Below, in pieces: positions 5,890-14,116 of a DNA stretch of 18,065 bases. Location of the stretch: positions 1 to 18,065 of the forward strand of contig RGEP01000014.1 of NCBI GenBank assembly GCA_009918225.1, written 5' to 3'. The stretch comes from Betaproteobacteria bacterium. Lineage in GTDB: Bacteria > Pseudomonadota > Gammaproteobacteria > Burkholderiales > Burkholderiaceae_C. Numbering within the stretch: the stretch's first letter is position 1; each line of letters opens with the position of its first letter. Position numbers and translations under genes: made by a program. The notes below the pieces were generated by a model. That model saw only the letters and a program-made list of their open reading frames with translations. It did not search any database and had not been told where the DNA came from.

Positions 5890-8800
5890 ATGCCCCTGAA
5901 TGTTCCTGCGCTGGCCATCGGCAAGCGCTTCACCCTGCCCCGCCCGCAGGGTTCGGCTGACGCCCTGCTCCTGGCGCGCCACGCCCAATCGTGCAAAGCA
6001 GCCCGCCATCCCCTGGTGGTGTTCACCGCTGAACCCTCAGACGCCCCGCGGCTGCAGGAAGAAATTCGCCTGTTCGCACCAGAACTGCAGACTGCTCTGT
6101 TTCCCGATTGGGAAACCCTGCCCTACGACACCTTCAGCCCACATGAAGACCTGATTTCCGAGCGCCTGGCCACCTTGTGGCGGCTGCACGCGCAGCGGGA
6201 CATCGATGTGCTGCTGCTGCCAGCCACCACCGCCCTGGGGCGGCTGGCACCCGCTTCTTTCCTGGCCGCCACCACCTTTGAGTTCCGCCAGAAGCAACGC
6301 CTGGACGAAGCCGCGCTCAAGGCCCAGCTGAGCTTGGCGGGCTACCAGCATGTGAGCCAGGTCGTTTCGCCAGGGGAGTACGCGGTGCGCGGCGGCCTCA
6401 TCGACCTCTTTCCCATGGGCTCGGCCGTGCCCTACCGGGTGGACCTCTTCGACAACGAGGTCGACTCGATCCGAACCTTCGACCCCGACTCCCAACGAAG
6501 CTTGTACCCAGTTCCCGAGGTGCGCTTGCTGCCCGGGCGAGAGTTTCCAATGGACGAAGCGGCCCGCGCCGCCTTCCGAGCCCGATGGCGCGAGCGGCTA
6601 GAGGGCGATCCCACCAAGGCGCGGGTCTACAAAGACATCGGCCAAGGCATCGCCACAGCGGGCATCGAATACCACCTGCCGCTGTTCTTCGAGGAGACCG
6701 CCACCATCTTCGATTACGTGGGCACAGGCTCTCACCTCGTGCTGCACGGAGCCGTGGACGAGTCCCTGGATCGCTTCTGGCACGACACCCGGGAACGCCA
6801 CCGTTTTCTGCAGCATGATCCCGAGCGGCCCATCCTGCCGCCCGAAGCCCTGTTTCAGAAGACCGAGGAGTTTTACGCCCGTACCCAGGCCCATGCCTGT
6901 TTGGCGCTGCGTGGGAGCGAGCCGGTGGACTGGGTACAGAAGTTGCCCGACGTGGCCATTGAGCGCGGGGCCACCGAACCGCTGGCCGCCCTGGAGCACC
7001 ACCTCAGACACGGGAACAGCCGTGTTTTGGTGGTGGCCGAGAGCGAAGGGCGTCGCGAAAGCCTGCTTGACCTCTTGCGTGAGCATGGCTTGGCGATGCC
7101 GGCCTTCGACAGCCTGGCCGCCTTTGAGGCCAGCCCAGAAGCGGCGGGCATCACCGCGGCCTCCTTGGCCGAAGGATTCCGTTGGTGCCGAGAGGCTGGC
7201 CTGCCGCCACTGGACTTCATCACCGAGAGCGAGCTCTTTTCGACATCGCCCACGGCCCGACGGCGCAAGAAGCAAGAACAGGTCAGCAATGTTGAAGCCC
7301 TGATCAAGGACCTGTCCGAGCTAAAAGTGGGCGACCCGGTGGTGCACGCCAGCCATGGCATTGGCCGCTACAAGGGGCTGGTCAACATCGACTTGTCCAG
7401 CGGCGTGGATGGCGGTGCTTCGGAGTTTTTGCACCTGGAGTACGCCGACCAAGCCACGCTGTATGTGCCGGTTTCGCAGCTGCAGCTGATCAGCCGCTAC
7501 ACGGGTGTGAGCGCCGAAGAAGCACCCCTGCACCGTCTGGGGTCGGGCCAATGGGAAAAGGCCAAACGCAAAGCGGCCGAACAGGTCCGTGATACGGCTG
7601 CCGAGCTGCTGAACCTGTATGCAAGGCGCGCAGCCCGCCAAGGCCACGCCTTTCGCTTTGCCGCCGCCGACTACGAAGCTTTCGCCACCAGCTTTGGTTT
7701 CGAGGAAACCGCCGACCAACGCGCGGCCATCCACGCCGTGATTCAGGACATGGTGAGCCCACGGCCCATGGACCGCTTGATATGCGGCGACGTGGGCTTT
7801 GGCAAAACCGAGGTGGCCCTGCGGGCGGCATTCGTCGCGGTCACGGCCGGCAAACAGGTTGCCCTCTTGGCACCCACCACCTTGCTGGCCGAACAGCATT
7901 TCCAAAACATCAGCGATCGCTTCTCCAAGTGGCCGGTGAAAGTGGCCGAGATGAGCCGCTTCAGGACCACCAAGGAGATCAAGGACGCCATGGCCGGTTT
8001 GGCCGACGGAACGATCGACATTGTGGTGGGGACCCACAAGTTGCTCAGCGCGGATGTTCAGTTCAAGCGGCTGGGTCTCTTGATCATCGATGAGGAGCAC
8101 CGCTTTGGCGTGCGCCACAAAGAGGCGATGAAGGCCATGCGGGCCGAAGTCGACGTGCTGACCCTGACCGCTACCCCGATCCCACGCACCTTGGGCATGG
8201 CCCTGGAAGGACTGCGCGACCTCAGTGTGATCGCCACCGCGCCTCAGCGCCGATTGGCCATCAAGACCTTTGTGCGGGCTGAGGGCAGCAGCACCATCCG
8301 GGAAGCGGTTCTGCGCGAACTCAAGCGAGGCGGGCAGGTGTACTTCCTGCACAACGAGGTGGAAACCATCGAAAACCGGCGCAGCAAGCTCGCCGAGCTG
8401 CTGCCCGAAGCGCGCATTGCCGTGGCCCATGGCCAGATGCCCGAGCGCGAGCTTGAACGGGTGATGCGCGACTTCGTGGCCCAGCGTCACAACCTGCTCC
8501 TGTGCTCGACCATCATCGAGACCGGTATCGATGTGCCCACCGCCAACACCATCGTCATCAGCCGCGCCGACAAATTCGGCCTGGCCCAGCTGCACCAACT
8601 GCGCGGCCGCGTGGGACGCAGCCACCACCAGGCTTATGCCTACCTGTTGGTGCCCGATGTGGAAGGCCTGACCAAGCAAGCGGCCCAACGCCTGCAGGCC
8701 ATTCAAGACATGGAAGAGCTGGGCAGCGGCTTCTACCTGGCCATGCACGACTTGGAGATACGCGGCGCTGGCGAGGTTCTCGGCGAGAACCAAAGCGGCA

Positions 8801-9381
8801 ACATGATGGAGGTGGGCTTCCAGCTCTACAACGAGATGCTGGCCGAAGCGGTGCGGTCCTTGAAGGCCGGCCGTGAGCCCGATCTCCTGAATCCTTTGGG
8901 TGGGGTTTGGGGTGGCGGCACCGATGTGAACCTGCATGCGCCGGCCCTGCTGCCCGACTCCTATTGCGGTGATGTGCACGCGCGGCTGAGCCTGTACAAA
9001 CGACTGGCCACCGCCCGCAGCGCGGCTCAGCTCGATGCGCTGCTCGAAGAAGTCACCGACCGCTTCGGCAAGCTGCCCGTGCAGGGCCAGACCCTGTTCG
9101 ATACCCACCGCCTGAGGGTGATGGCGCAGGCCTGGGGCGTCATCAAGATCGACGCAGGCCCACGCCTGGTGCACATCACCTTCAAACCCAACCCGCCCGT
9201 GGATGCCCTGCGCATCATCGAACTGGTGCAACGAAACCGCGACATCAAGCTGGCGGGGAACGACAAGCTGCGCATCGAGCGGGCCACGCAAAGCGCAGCC
9301 GAGCGCGCTCAACTGGCACGCGATACCCTGCGGGCACTGGGCACGCCCAAGCAAGACCCCAGCCCCCAAGCCGCCAACTGA
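5890..9381 (+). CDS. mfd: Mfd, transcription-repair coupling factor
   Basis: DNA translocase that pushes stalled RNA polymerase off lesions and recruits UvrA. The protein is 1163 residues (E. coli 1148) with start ATG 5890, beginning MPLNVPALAIGKRFTLPRP. Domain order is a UvrB-like N-terminal module (about 1-340), a linker domain, a CarD-like RNA polymerase interaction domain from about 482 (DPVVHASHGIGRYKG), then a superfamily 2 motor with Walker A GDVGFGKTE (633-641), DEEH (734-737), TATPIPRTLGMAL and the RGRVGRSHHQAYAYLL motif (around 905), ending in the TRCF C-terminal domain. The frame is intact. An in-frame ATG at 5860 shares the CATG of the ispD start but lacks support. serB follows 13 bases after the stop, so the two are probably co-transcribed. 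Confidence 0.97.
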   Translation: MPLNVPALAIGKRFTLPRPQGSADALLLARHAQSCKAARHPLVVFTAEPSDAPRLQEEIRLFAPELQTALFPDWETLPYDTFSPHEDLISERLATLWRLHAQRDIDVLLLPATTALGRLAPASFLAATTFEFRQKQRLDEAALKAQLSLAGYQHVSQVVSPGEYAVRGGLIDLFPMGSAVPYRVDLFDNEVDSIRTFDPDSQRSLYPVPEVRLLPGREFPMDEAARAAFRARWRERLEGDPTKARVYKDIGQGIATAGIEYHLPLFFEETATIFDYVGTGSHLVLHGAVDESLDRFWHDTRERHRFLQHDPERPILPPEALFQKTEEFYARTQAHACLALRGSEPVDWVQKLPDVAIERGATEPLAALEHHLRHGNSRVLVVAESEGRRESLLDLLREHGLAMPAFDSLAAFEASPEAAGITAASLAEGFRWCREAGLPPLDFITESELFSTSPTARRRKKQEQVSNVEALIKDLSELKVGDPVVHASHGIGRYKGLVNIDLSSGVDGGASEFLHLEYADQATLYVPVSQLQLISRYTGVSAEEAPLHRLGSGQWEKAKRKAAEQVRDTAAELLNLYARRAARQGHAFRFAAADYEAFATSFGFEETADQRAAIHAVIQDMVSPRPMDRLICGDVGFGKTEVALRAAFVAVTAGKQVALLAPTTLLAEQHFQNISDRFSKWPVKVAEMSRFRTTKEIKDAMAGLADGTIDIVVGTHKLLSADVQFKRLGLLIIDEEHRFGVRHKEAMKAMRAEVDVLTLTATPIPRTLGMALEGLRDLSVIATAPQRRLAIKTFVRAEGSSTIREAVLRELKRGGQVYFLHNEVETIENRRSKLAELLPEARIAVAHGQMPERELERVMRDFVAQRHNLLLCSTIIETGIDVPTANTIVISRADKFGLAQLHQLRGRVGRSHHQAYAYLLVPDVEGLTKQAAQRLQAIQDMEELGSGFYLAMHDLEIRGAGEVLGENQSGNMMEVGFQLYNEMLAEAVRSLKAGREPDLLNPLGGVWGGGTDVNLHAPALLPDSYCGDVHARLSLYKRLATARSAAQLDALLEEVTDRFGKLPVQGQTLFDTHRLRVMAQAWGVIKIDAGPRLVHITFKPNPPVDALRIIELVQRNRDIKLAGNDKLRIERATQSAAERAQLARDTLRALGTPKQDPSPQAAN

Positions 9382-9394
9382 AGCTGCAAGGTCC

Positions 9395-9473
9395 ATGTCC
9401 TGCGACCAGCGCCCTGACCACACTAAACCCACCGCCCCCATGGCCACACGACTTCGGCCTGATTGCCTTTGAC
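9395..9473 (+). other. Probable original 5' end of serB, now out of frame
   Basis: ATG 9395 has AAGG at 9388-9391 and begins MSCDQRPDHT, but in that frame it stops at TGA 9470-9472. Dropping one base in or near the AAA at 9425-9427 would join MSCDQRPDHT to NPPPPWPHDFGLIAFDMDS and restore a SerB of normal layout with an intact DxDxT. This is inference from frame and motif; no reference was aligned. Confidence 0.6.
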
Positions 9474-10097
9474 ATGGACTCCACCCTGATCAACATCGAG
9501 TGTGTCGATGAGATCGCCGACGCCGCCGGCCGCAAGGCTGAGGTGGCCGCGATCACCGAGGCCGCCATGCGCGGAGAAATCAGCGACTACAAGGAGAGCC
9601 TGCGCCAGCGCGTGGCGCTTTTGAAGGGTGTACCGGTCTCAGCCCTGCAGGAGGTGCTGGAGCAACGACTCCAGTTCAATCCCGGAGCACAGCAATTGGT
9701 GAGCAGCTGCCAGCAAGCCGGCCTGAGAACCCTGCTGGTCAGCGGTGGCTTCACCTATTTCACGGATGCGGTGTGCGCACGCCTGGGCATCGAAGAATCG
9801 CGCAGCAATGTGCTGGAGGTGGTCGACGGACGGCTCACCGGAAGGCTCGTGGACCAGCCTTGGGGCGATATCTGCGACGGCCAGGAAAAACGCCGCATGT
9901 TGCTGCAGACCTGTGAACGGCTCGGCCTGAGCGCCCAACAGGCTATCGCCGTAGGTGATGGGGCCAACGACCTGCCGATGATGGGCGTGGCAGGTTTGTC
10001 GGTGGCTTATCACGCCAAGCCCAAGGTGCGCGAGCAAGCCCATGTGGCCATCGAAACCGGTGGGCTCGACCGCCTCTTGGAGCTCTTTGAGAGCTGA
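9474..10097 (+). CDS. serB: Phosphoserine phosphatase SerB, 5' end frameshifted
   Basis: HAD-family enzyme hydrolysing O-phosphoserine to serine, the last step of serine synthesis. Motif I is split by the annotated start: the DNA in this frame reads IAFDMDSTL from 9462, but ATG 9474 begins at MDSTL and leaves out the nucleophilic first Asp of DxDxT (GAC 9471-9473). Motif II is in LLVSGGFTYF, the conserved Lys is in YHAKPKVREQ, and motif III is VGDGANDLPMM (about 9950-9980). The frame is open upstream through NPPPPWPHDFGL but holds no ATG, GTG or TTG back to the mfd stop; only CTG (9459, 9414) or ATT would be available. The likely natural start, ATG 9395, is one frame away. So either the sequence has one extra base or the gene is damaged. 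It is downstream of mfd and convergent with hrpA. Confidence 0.88.
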   Translation: MDSTLINIECVDEIADAAGRKAEVAAITEAAMRGEISDYKESLRQRVALLKGVPVSALQEVLEQRLQFNPGAQQLVSSCQQAGLRTLLVSGGFTYFTDAVCARLGIEESRSNVLEVVDGRLTGRLVDQPWGDICDGQEKRRMLLQTCERLGLSAQQAIAVGDGANDLPMMGVAGLSVAYHAKPKVREQAHVAIETGGLDRLLELFES

Positions 10098-10114
10098 ACC
10101 CTGCTCCGCAGGCC

Positions 10115-11392
10115 TCAAGCCTGCATCTGCGCCCACACCTTTTCCAGGCGCTTGACGCTGACCGGCTGGGGCGTGCGCAGCTCCTGCGCAAAGAGGCTCA
10201 CCCTCAATTCCTCCAAAAGCCAGCGGAACTCTTCCAGGCGTTCATCGCGCCGCCCGCGCAATTCCTGAAGCCTGCGCAGCCAGCGCTGCTCCAGGGGTCT
10301 GAGCTCGGCCAGGCGCTGCTGGTCGCGCACCGCATCCGCGCGTTGCTTGTCGACGCGCAGCACCACCGCCTTGAGGTAGCGAGGCAGCTGCTGAAGCTGT
10401 AGCCAGGGCGTGTCAGACAAAAAGCGCTTGCCCAGCAGCCGCTGCAACTGGGCTTGGATGTCCTCCTGGGTCTCTTTGGGCAGCCGCGCATCACGCAGCT
10501 TGCGCACCGCTGCAGCATGCTCAGCCAGCACCTGGCCTGCCAGCCGCGCCACTTCTTGCGCGACCAGGTTCAGGCGGGGCCGGCCCTGCTCGACCAACCG
10601 CGCGAACGAACTTGCATCGCTTGGGAGGACTTCGGCTAAAAACGCCCGGTCCAGCGACACCTGAATGATCTGCTCGCGCAGCTCCTGCTCGGTGCCCAGC
10701 GGCATATAGGCCACGGCCATGCGCTGCAGGTCCGCAATGTTCTTTTCGAGGAACTTCAGCGGCTCCCGAATCTGCAAGGCAATCAGGCGGCGCAGGCCCT
10801 GTCGGTGCAAAGGCTGCGCCTGCTCCGGCTCGTCGAAAACCTCGATGCGCACCCCGCTGCCCTGGTCCACCAGGGCGGGAAACCCCACCAACACCTGACC
10901 TTTGCGCCGAATCTCCAACAGCTCGGGCAGCTCCGCGAAGTCCCAGCTCGTGTGCACCCGGTCCTCGCTGAGGGCTGCAGACTGCTCGTCCGCATGGGCT
11001 GCATGGGCTGCATGGGCCACATTAGCCGCGCTCCCCACATGCGCCGCATTTGCCTCGTTCACGGGATTCACACTCTGCACCGCAGCACCCTTGTGGCCCG
11101 CTCCAAGCGGTAGGGTCAAAGGACGGCCTGGCCCGGGTGCGGCATCCGGCCCAAGGCCAACGCTTGAGCCTGCGGGGAGTCTGACCTGTCGTGCAGGCTC
11201 GGCCAGCGCCGTTTCACGCCGCTGCAAAGCGGCCAAGGCCTGAAAGGCACCCCGCGCCTGTGTACCCCACTCCGCCTTGAGGGCCGCCACATGCCGCCCC
11301 ATGCCCAACTGCCGGCCGTGTTCATCCACCACGCGCAGGTTCATCAGCAGGTGGGGCGGCAACTGCTCCAGCTTGAAGTCGGCCTTCTGCAC
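10115..11392 (-). pseudogene. hrpA: HrpA, C-terminal fragment (third piece of broken hrpA)
   Basis: C-terminal part of the DEAH-box RNA helicase HrpA, 425 residues from a GTG codon at 11392 that is not a credible natural start. It opens in the middle of a conserved region (VQKADFKLEQLPPHLLMNLRVVDEHGRQLG) and ends RLEKVWAQMQA, containing the HrpA-specific C-terminal domain (DUF3418 type). Relative to E. coli HrpA there is a low-complexity insert rich in Ala, Gly, Pro and His, including a 9-base tandem repeat coding AAH (10992-11018). It joins the middle piece, with a frame change, near 11404-11409. The gene ends 17 bases from the convergent serB; a 6-bp hairpin GCAGGC/GCCTGC (10108-10124) overlaps its stop without a T-run. 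Confidence 0.85.
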
Positions 11393-13178
11393 CGCAAGCT
11401 GTGTGCGTCAAGGAGCCTTCGGCAAAGGTGCACAGCTCGCAAAACTCCGCTGCGAACTCCGGCAGGGGTACCAAACGCGAGCGTGCCTTTTGGTGCAGGG
11501 ATTTGCACAAGACCTGCACCTTGTCCTTGAGCATCCCGGGCACCAACCATTCGCATCGCGCCTCCTGCACCTGGTTGAGCGCATACAAGGGCACGGTGAC
11601 CGTTACCCCGTCTCTCGCATCGCCGGGCTCGTGCAGATAGGTGGCGGCACAGTCCACGCCACCCAGCCTCACCATCTTGGGGAAAGCCTGGGTTGTGATG
11701 CCCGCGGCCTCGTGTCGCATCAGCTCTTCGGGTGTGAGCTTGAGCACATCGGGCGCTTGGCGGCGTGCCGTGCGATACCAACGCTCCAAGGTCGGGCCGC
11801 TGCACACCTCAGGCCCAAGGTGCTCGCCGTAATAGGCTTCAATCAAGGCGTCATCAACCAACAGGTCTTGACGCCTGGACTTGTGCTCCAAAGCCTCCAC
11901 CGAGCGGATCGCCCGGCGGTTGTGTGGCAGAAAGGCAAAGCGCTGGTCCCAATCGGGCGGCACATCGCCTTGAACCAGGGCTTCGCGGATGAAGATCTCG
12001 CGCGCCACTGCAGCGTCCACTTTCGAATAGCTCACGCGGCGGTTGGCATACAGCAGCAGGCCGTACAAGGTACCCCGCTCCAGGGCCACCACCTCGCCAG
12101 CTTTGCGCTCCCAATGGGGCTCCAGCAGCTGCCTCTTGATCAGGTGCGCACCCACCTCGGCGATCCACGTGGGCTCAATGGCGGCGATGCCGCGCCCAAA
12201 CAGGCGGGTGGTCTCCACCAGCTCGGCCACCATGATCCAGCGCCCCGGTTTGCGGCTGAGATGGGCACCGGGGTGTCGCCAAAACTTGATGCCCCGCGCG
12301 CCCAGGTAGTGCTCGTCTTCGTCAGACTTCAGGCCCACATTGCCCAACAGCCCCGTCAGCAGAGACCGGTGCAGCTCTTCATAGCTGGCTGGAGCCGTGT
12401 TCAAGCGCCAGCCATGCTCGGCCACCACCGTGTGCAGTTGCGCGTGCACGTCGCGCCACTCCCGCACGCGCCGCGGGTTGATGAAGTGCTCGCGCAAGCG
12501 CGCTTCCTGCTGGCGGTTGGACAGCTTGTGCGTCGCCTGTGCCGTGCCATGCCCACGCCCTTCTTCGATCCAATGCCACAAGCGCAGGGTGCCCATGAAC
12601 TCGGATCGCTCGTCGTCAAAGGGCTTGTGGCGGGCGTCCGCTGCGGCCTGGGCCTCCAAGGGACGGTCGCGCACATCCTGGCAGCTCATGGCGCTGGCGA
12701 TCACCAACATCTCGGTCAAACAGCCGCGCTCTTGTGCGGCCAAGATCATCCGACCGATCTTGGGGTCCAGCGGCAGCCGGGCCAAGGCCCGGCCCAGATC
12801 GGTCAAGGCCAGCTGCTCGTCCACCGCATCCAGCTCGGCCAACAGCGCATAGCCATCGGCGATGGCCTTGCGCGGTGGTGCCTCCAAAAAGGGAAAGTCT
12901 TCCACCTCGCCCAAGCCCAGGCTCTTCATGCGCAGGATGACGCTGGCCAGGGAGCTGCGCAGAATCTCGGGGTCGGTGAAGGCCGGACGTGCGGCAAAGC
13001 CCGCTTCGTCGTACAGCCGGATGCACACGCCAGCAGCCACGCGTCCGCAGCGTCCCGCGCGCTGGTTGGCCGCAGCTTGGCTGATGGGCTCGATCTGCAA
13101 CTGCTCCACCTTGTGCCGGTAGCTGTACCGCTTGACCCGCGCCGTCCCGGCGTCCACCACGAAGCGAATACCCGGCAC
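11322..13178 (-). pseudogene. hrpA: HrpA, middle fragment (second piece of broken hrpA)
   Basis: Middle part of HrpA, 618 residues. The first codon available is GTG 13178, which in an intact gene is the Val of ETSLTVPGIRFVVDAGTARV. The piece carries helicase motif VI (QRAGRCGR, soon after the start), the winged-helix/HA2 region (LLAELDAVDEQLALTDLGRALARLP...DPKIGRMIL, given here in parts), and the OB-fold and following conserved region up to PEFAAEFCELCTFAEGSL. After that Leu (codon 11411-11409) the frame reads unrelated sequence (THTACGAEG) to a stop at 11322, while the true continuation resumes in another frame at TQLAVQKADF. Both ends are thus breakpoints inside conserved sequence. Confidence 0.87.
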
Positions 13179-13180
13179 CG

Positions 13181-14056
13181 TCAGCGAGGTCTCCTCAAGC
13201 GCGCAAACAAGGGCAGGATGTCGGCGCTGCGCAGCACCGGATGGGGCGCCAGGTGCTTGCGCAAATGGTCGGCAGCCTCGCGGATTTCCCGCTCGCCGGG
13301 CAGAAACACAAGGATGTCACCACCCTGCGCGCCTCCCCGCCAAAGCTCTTCGACCGCGTCCACGATCGCGTCTTGCAAGTCCCGGTCTTTGGACTCCTCA
13401 AACGGCCTCCAGCGCAGTTCGACCGGGAAGGTGCGCCCGCTGACCATGAACACGGGGGCTGGACCCTGCGGGCCCGCGAAGTGCTGCGCGAACCGTTCGG
13501 CGTCGATCGTCGCCGAGGTCACGATCAACTTCAAATCGGGGCGGCGAGGAAGGATCTGACGCAGGTGCCCCAAGAGAAAGTCGATGTTCAGGCTGCGTTC
13601 ATGTGCCTCGTCGACGATGATCGTGTCGTAGGCCCGCAGCAGCGGATCGCCCTGCGCCTCGGCCAACAAGATGCCGTCGGTCATCAGCTTGACGCGCGCA
13701 CCGGGTTGCAGCCTGTCTTGGAACCGAACCTTGTAGCCCACGACAGCACCCAGGGGCGTTTGCAGTTCTTCGGCAATGCGCTTGGCCACGCTGGAGGCTG
13801 CAATCCGCCGAGGCTGGGTATGGCCGATCAAGCGCGGCCGCTCGCCGGGTGCTCGCGGAGCGCCGCGGCCCAAAGCCAAGGCCATCTTGGGCAGCTGGGT
13901 GGTCTTGCCCGAGCCGGTTTCGCCGCAAACGATCAGCACCTGATGGGCCTGCAGGGCCTGCATGATCTCCTGTCGCCGCTGGCTGACCGGCAGGGCCTCA
14001 GGAAACTCGATGTGGAGCAAGGGGGCTTGGGGGATGCGGGGGGCTTCGGTGCTCAT
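13181..14056 (-). pseudogene. hrpA: HrpA, N-terminal fragment (first piece of broken hrpA)
   Basis: N-terminal 291 residues of the ATP-dependent DEAH RNA helicase HrpA, an enzyme acting on ribosomes and mRNA. The start is ATG 14056 (MSTEAPRIPQAP); no Shine-Dalgarno is clear, and GATAAT on the minus strand at 14075-14070 could be a -10 giving a very short leader. Walker A GETGSGKTT (45-53), motif Ia TQPRRIAA, DEAH (149-152), SAT (181-183) and FLPGEREI (251-258) are present. After ADILPLFARL the frame reads RRPR and stops at TGA 13183-13181. Motif V residues ETSLTVPG follow at once in another frame; about 24 codons (in E. coli the stretch ending RRIVLATNVA) are missing between them. Divergent from argA across 60 bases. 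Confidence 0.9.
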
Positions 14057-14116
14057 GGACAGGGGCGCGATTATCCGGCGTGCTGCGGCACAATCCCGCT
14101 GCACAGTCGATCACCC

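Noticed and set aside
7321..9447. 708-codon open frame on the minus strand opposite mfd
   Set aside because: It lies within the conserved motor part of Mfd and has a low-complexity Gly/His/Gln composition; no family features or ribosome-binding site were seen.
9395..9472. Programmed ribosomal frameshift in serB
   Set aside because: No slippery run, stimulatory hairpin or internal Shine-Dalgarno was seen near 9425. A single-base error or mutation is simpler.
10108..10124. Hairpin between serB and hrpA as a terminator
   Set aside because: The stem has only 6 bp with no T-run on either strand, and it overlaps the hrpA stop.
11277..13559. 760-codon open frame on the plus strand opposite hrpA
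   Set aside because: The hrpA strand carries clear helicase sequence, though broken. The antisense frame has no recognisable motifs and stays open because of GC-rich third positions.
13241..14116. In-frame extension upstream of argA
   Set aside because: It is antisense to the N-terminal hrpA piece, and the ArgA fold begins at ATG 14117.
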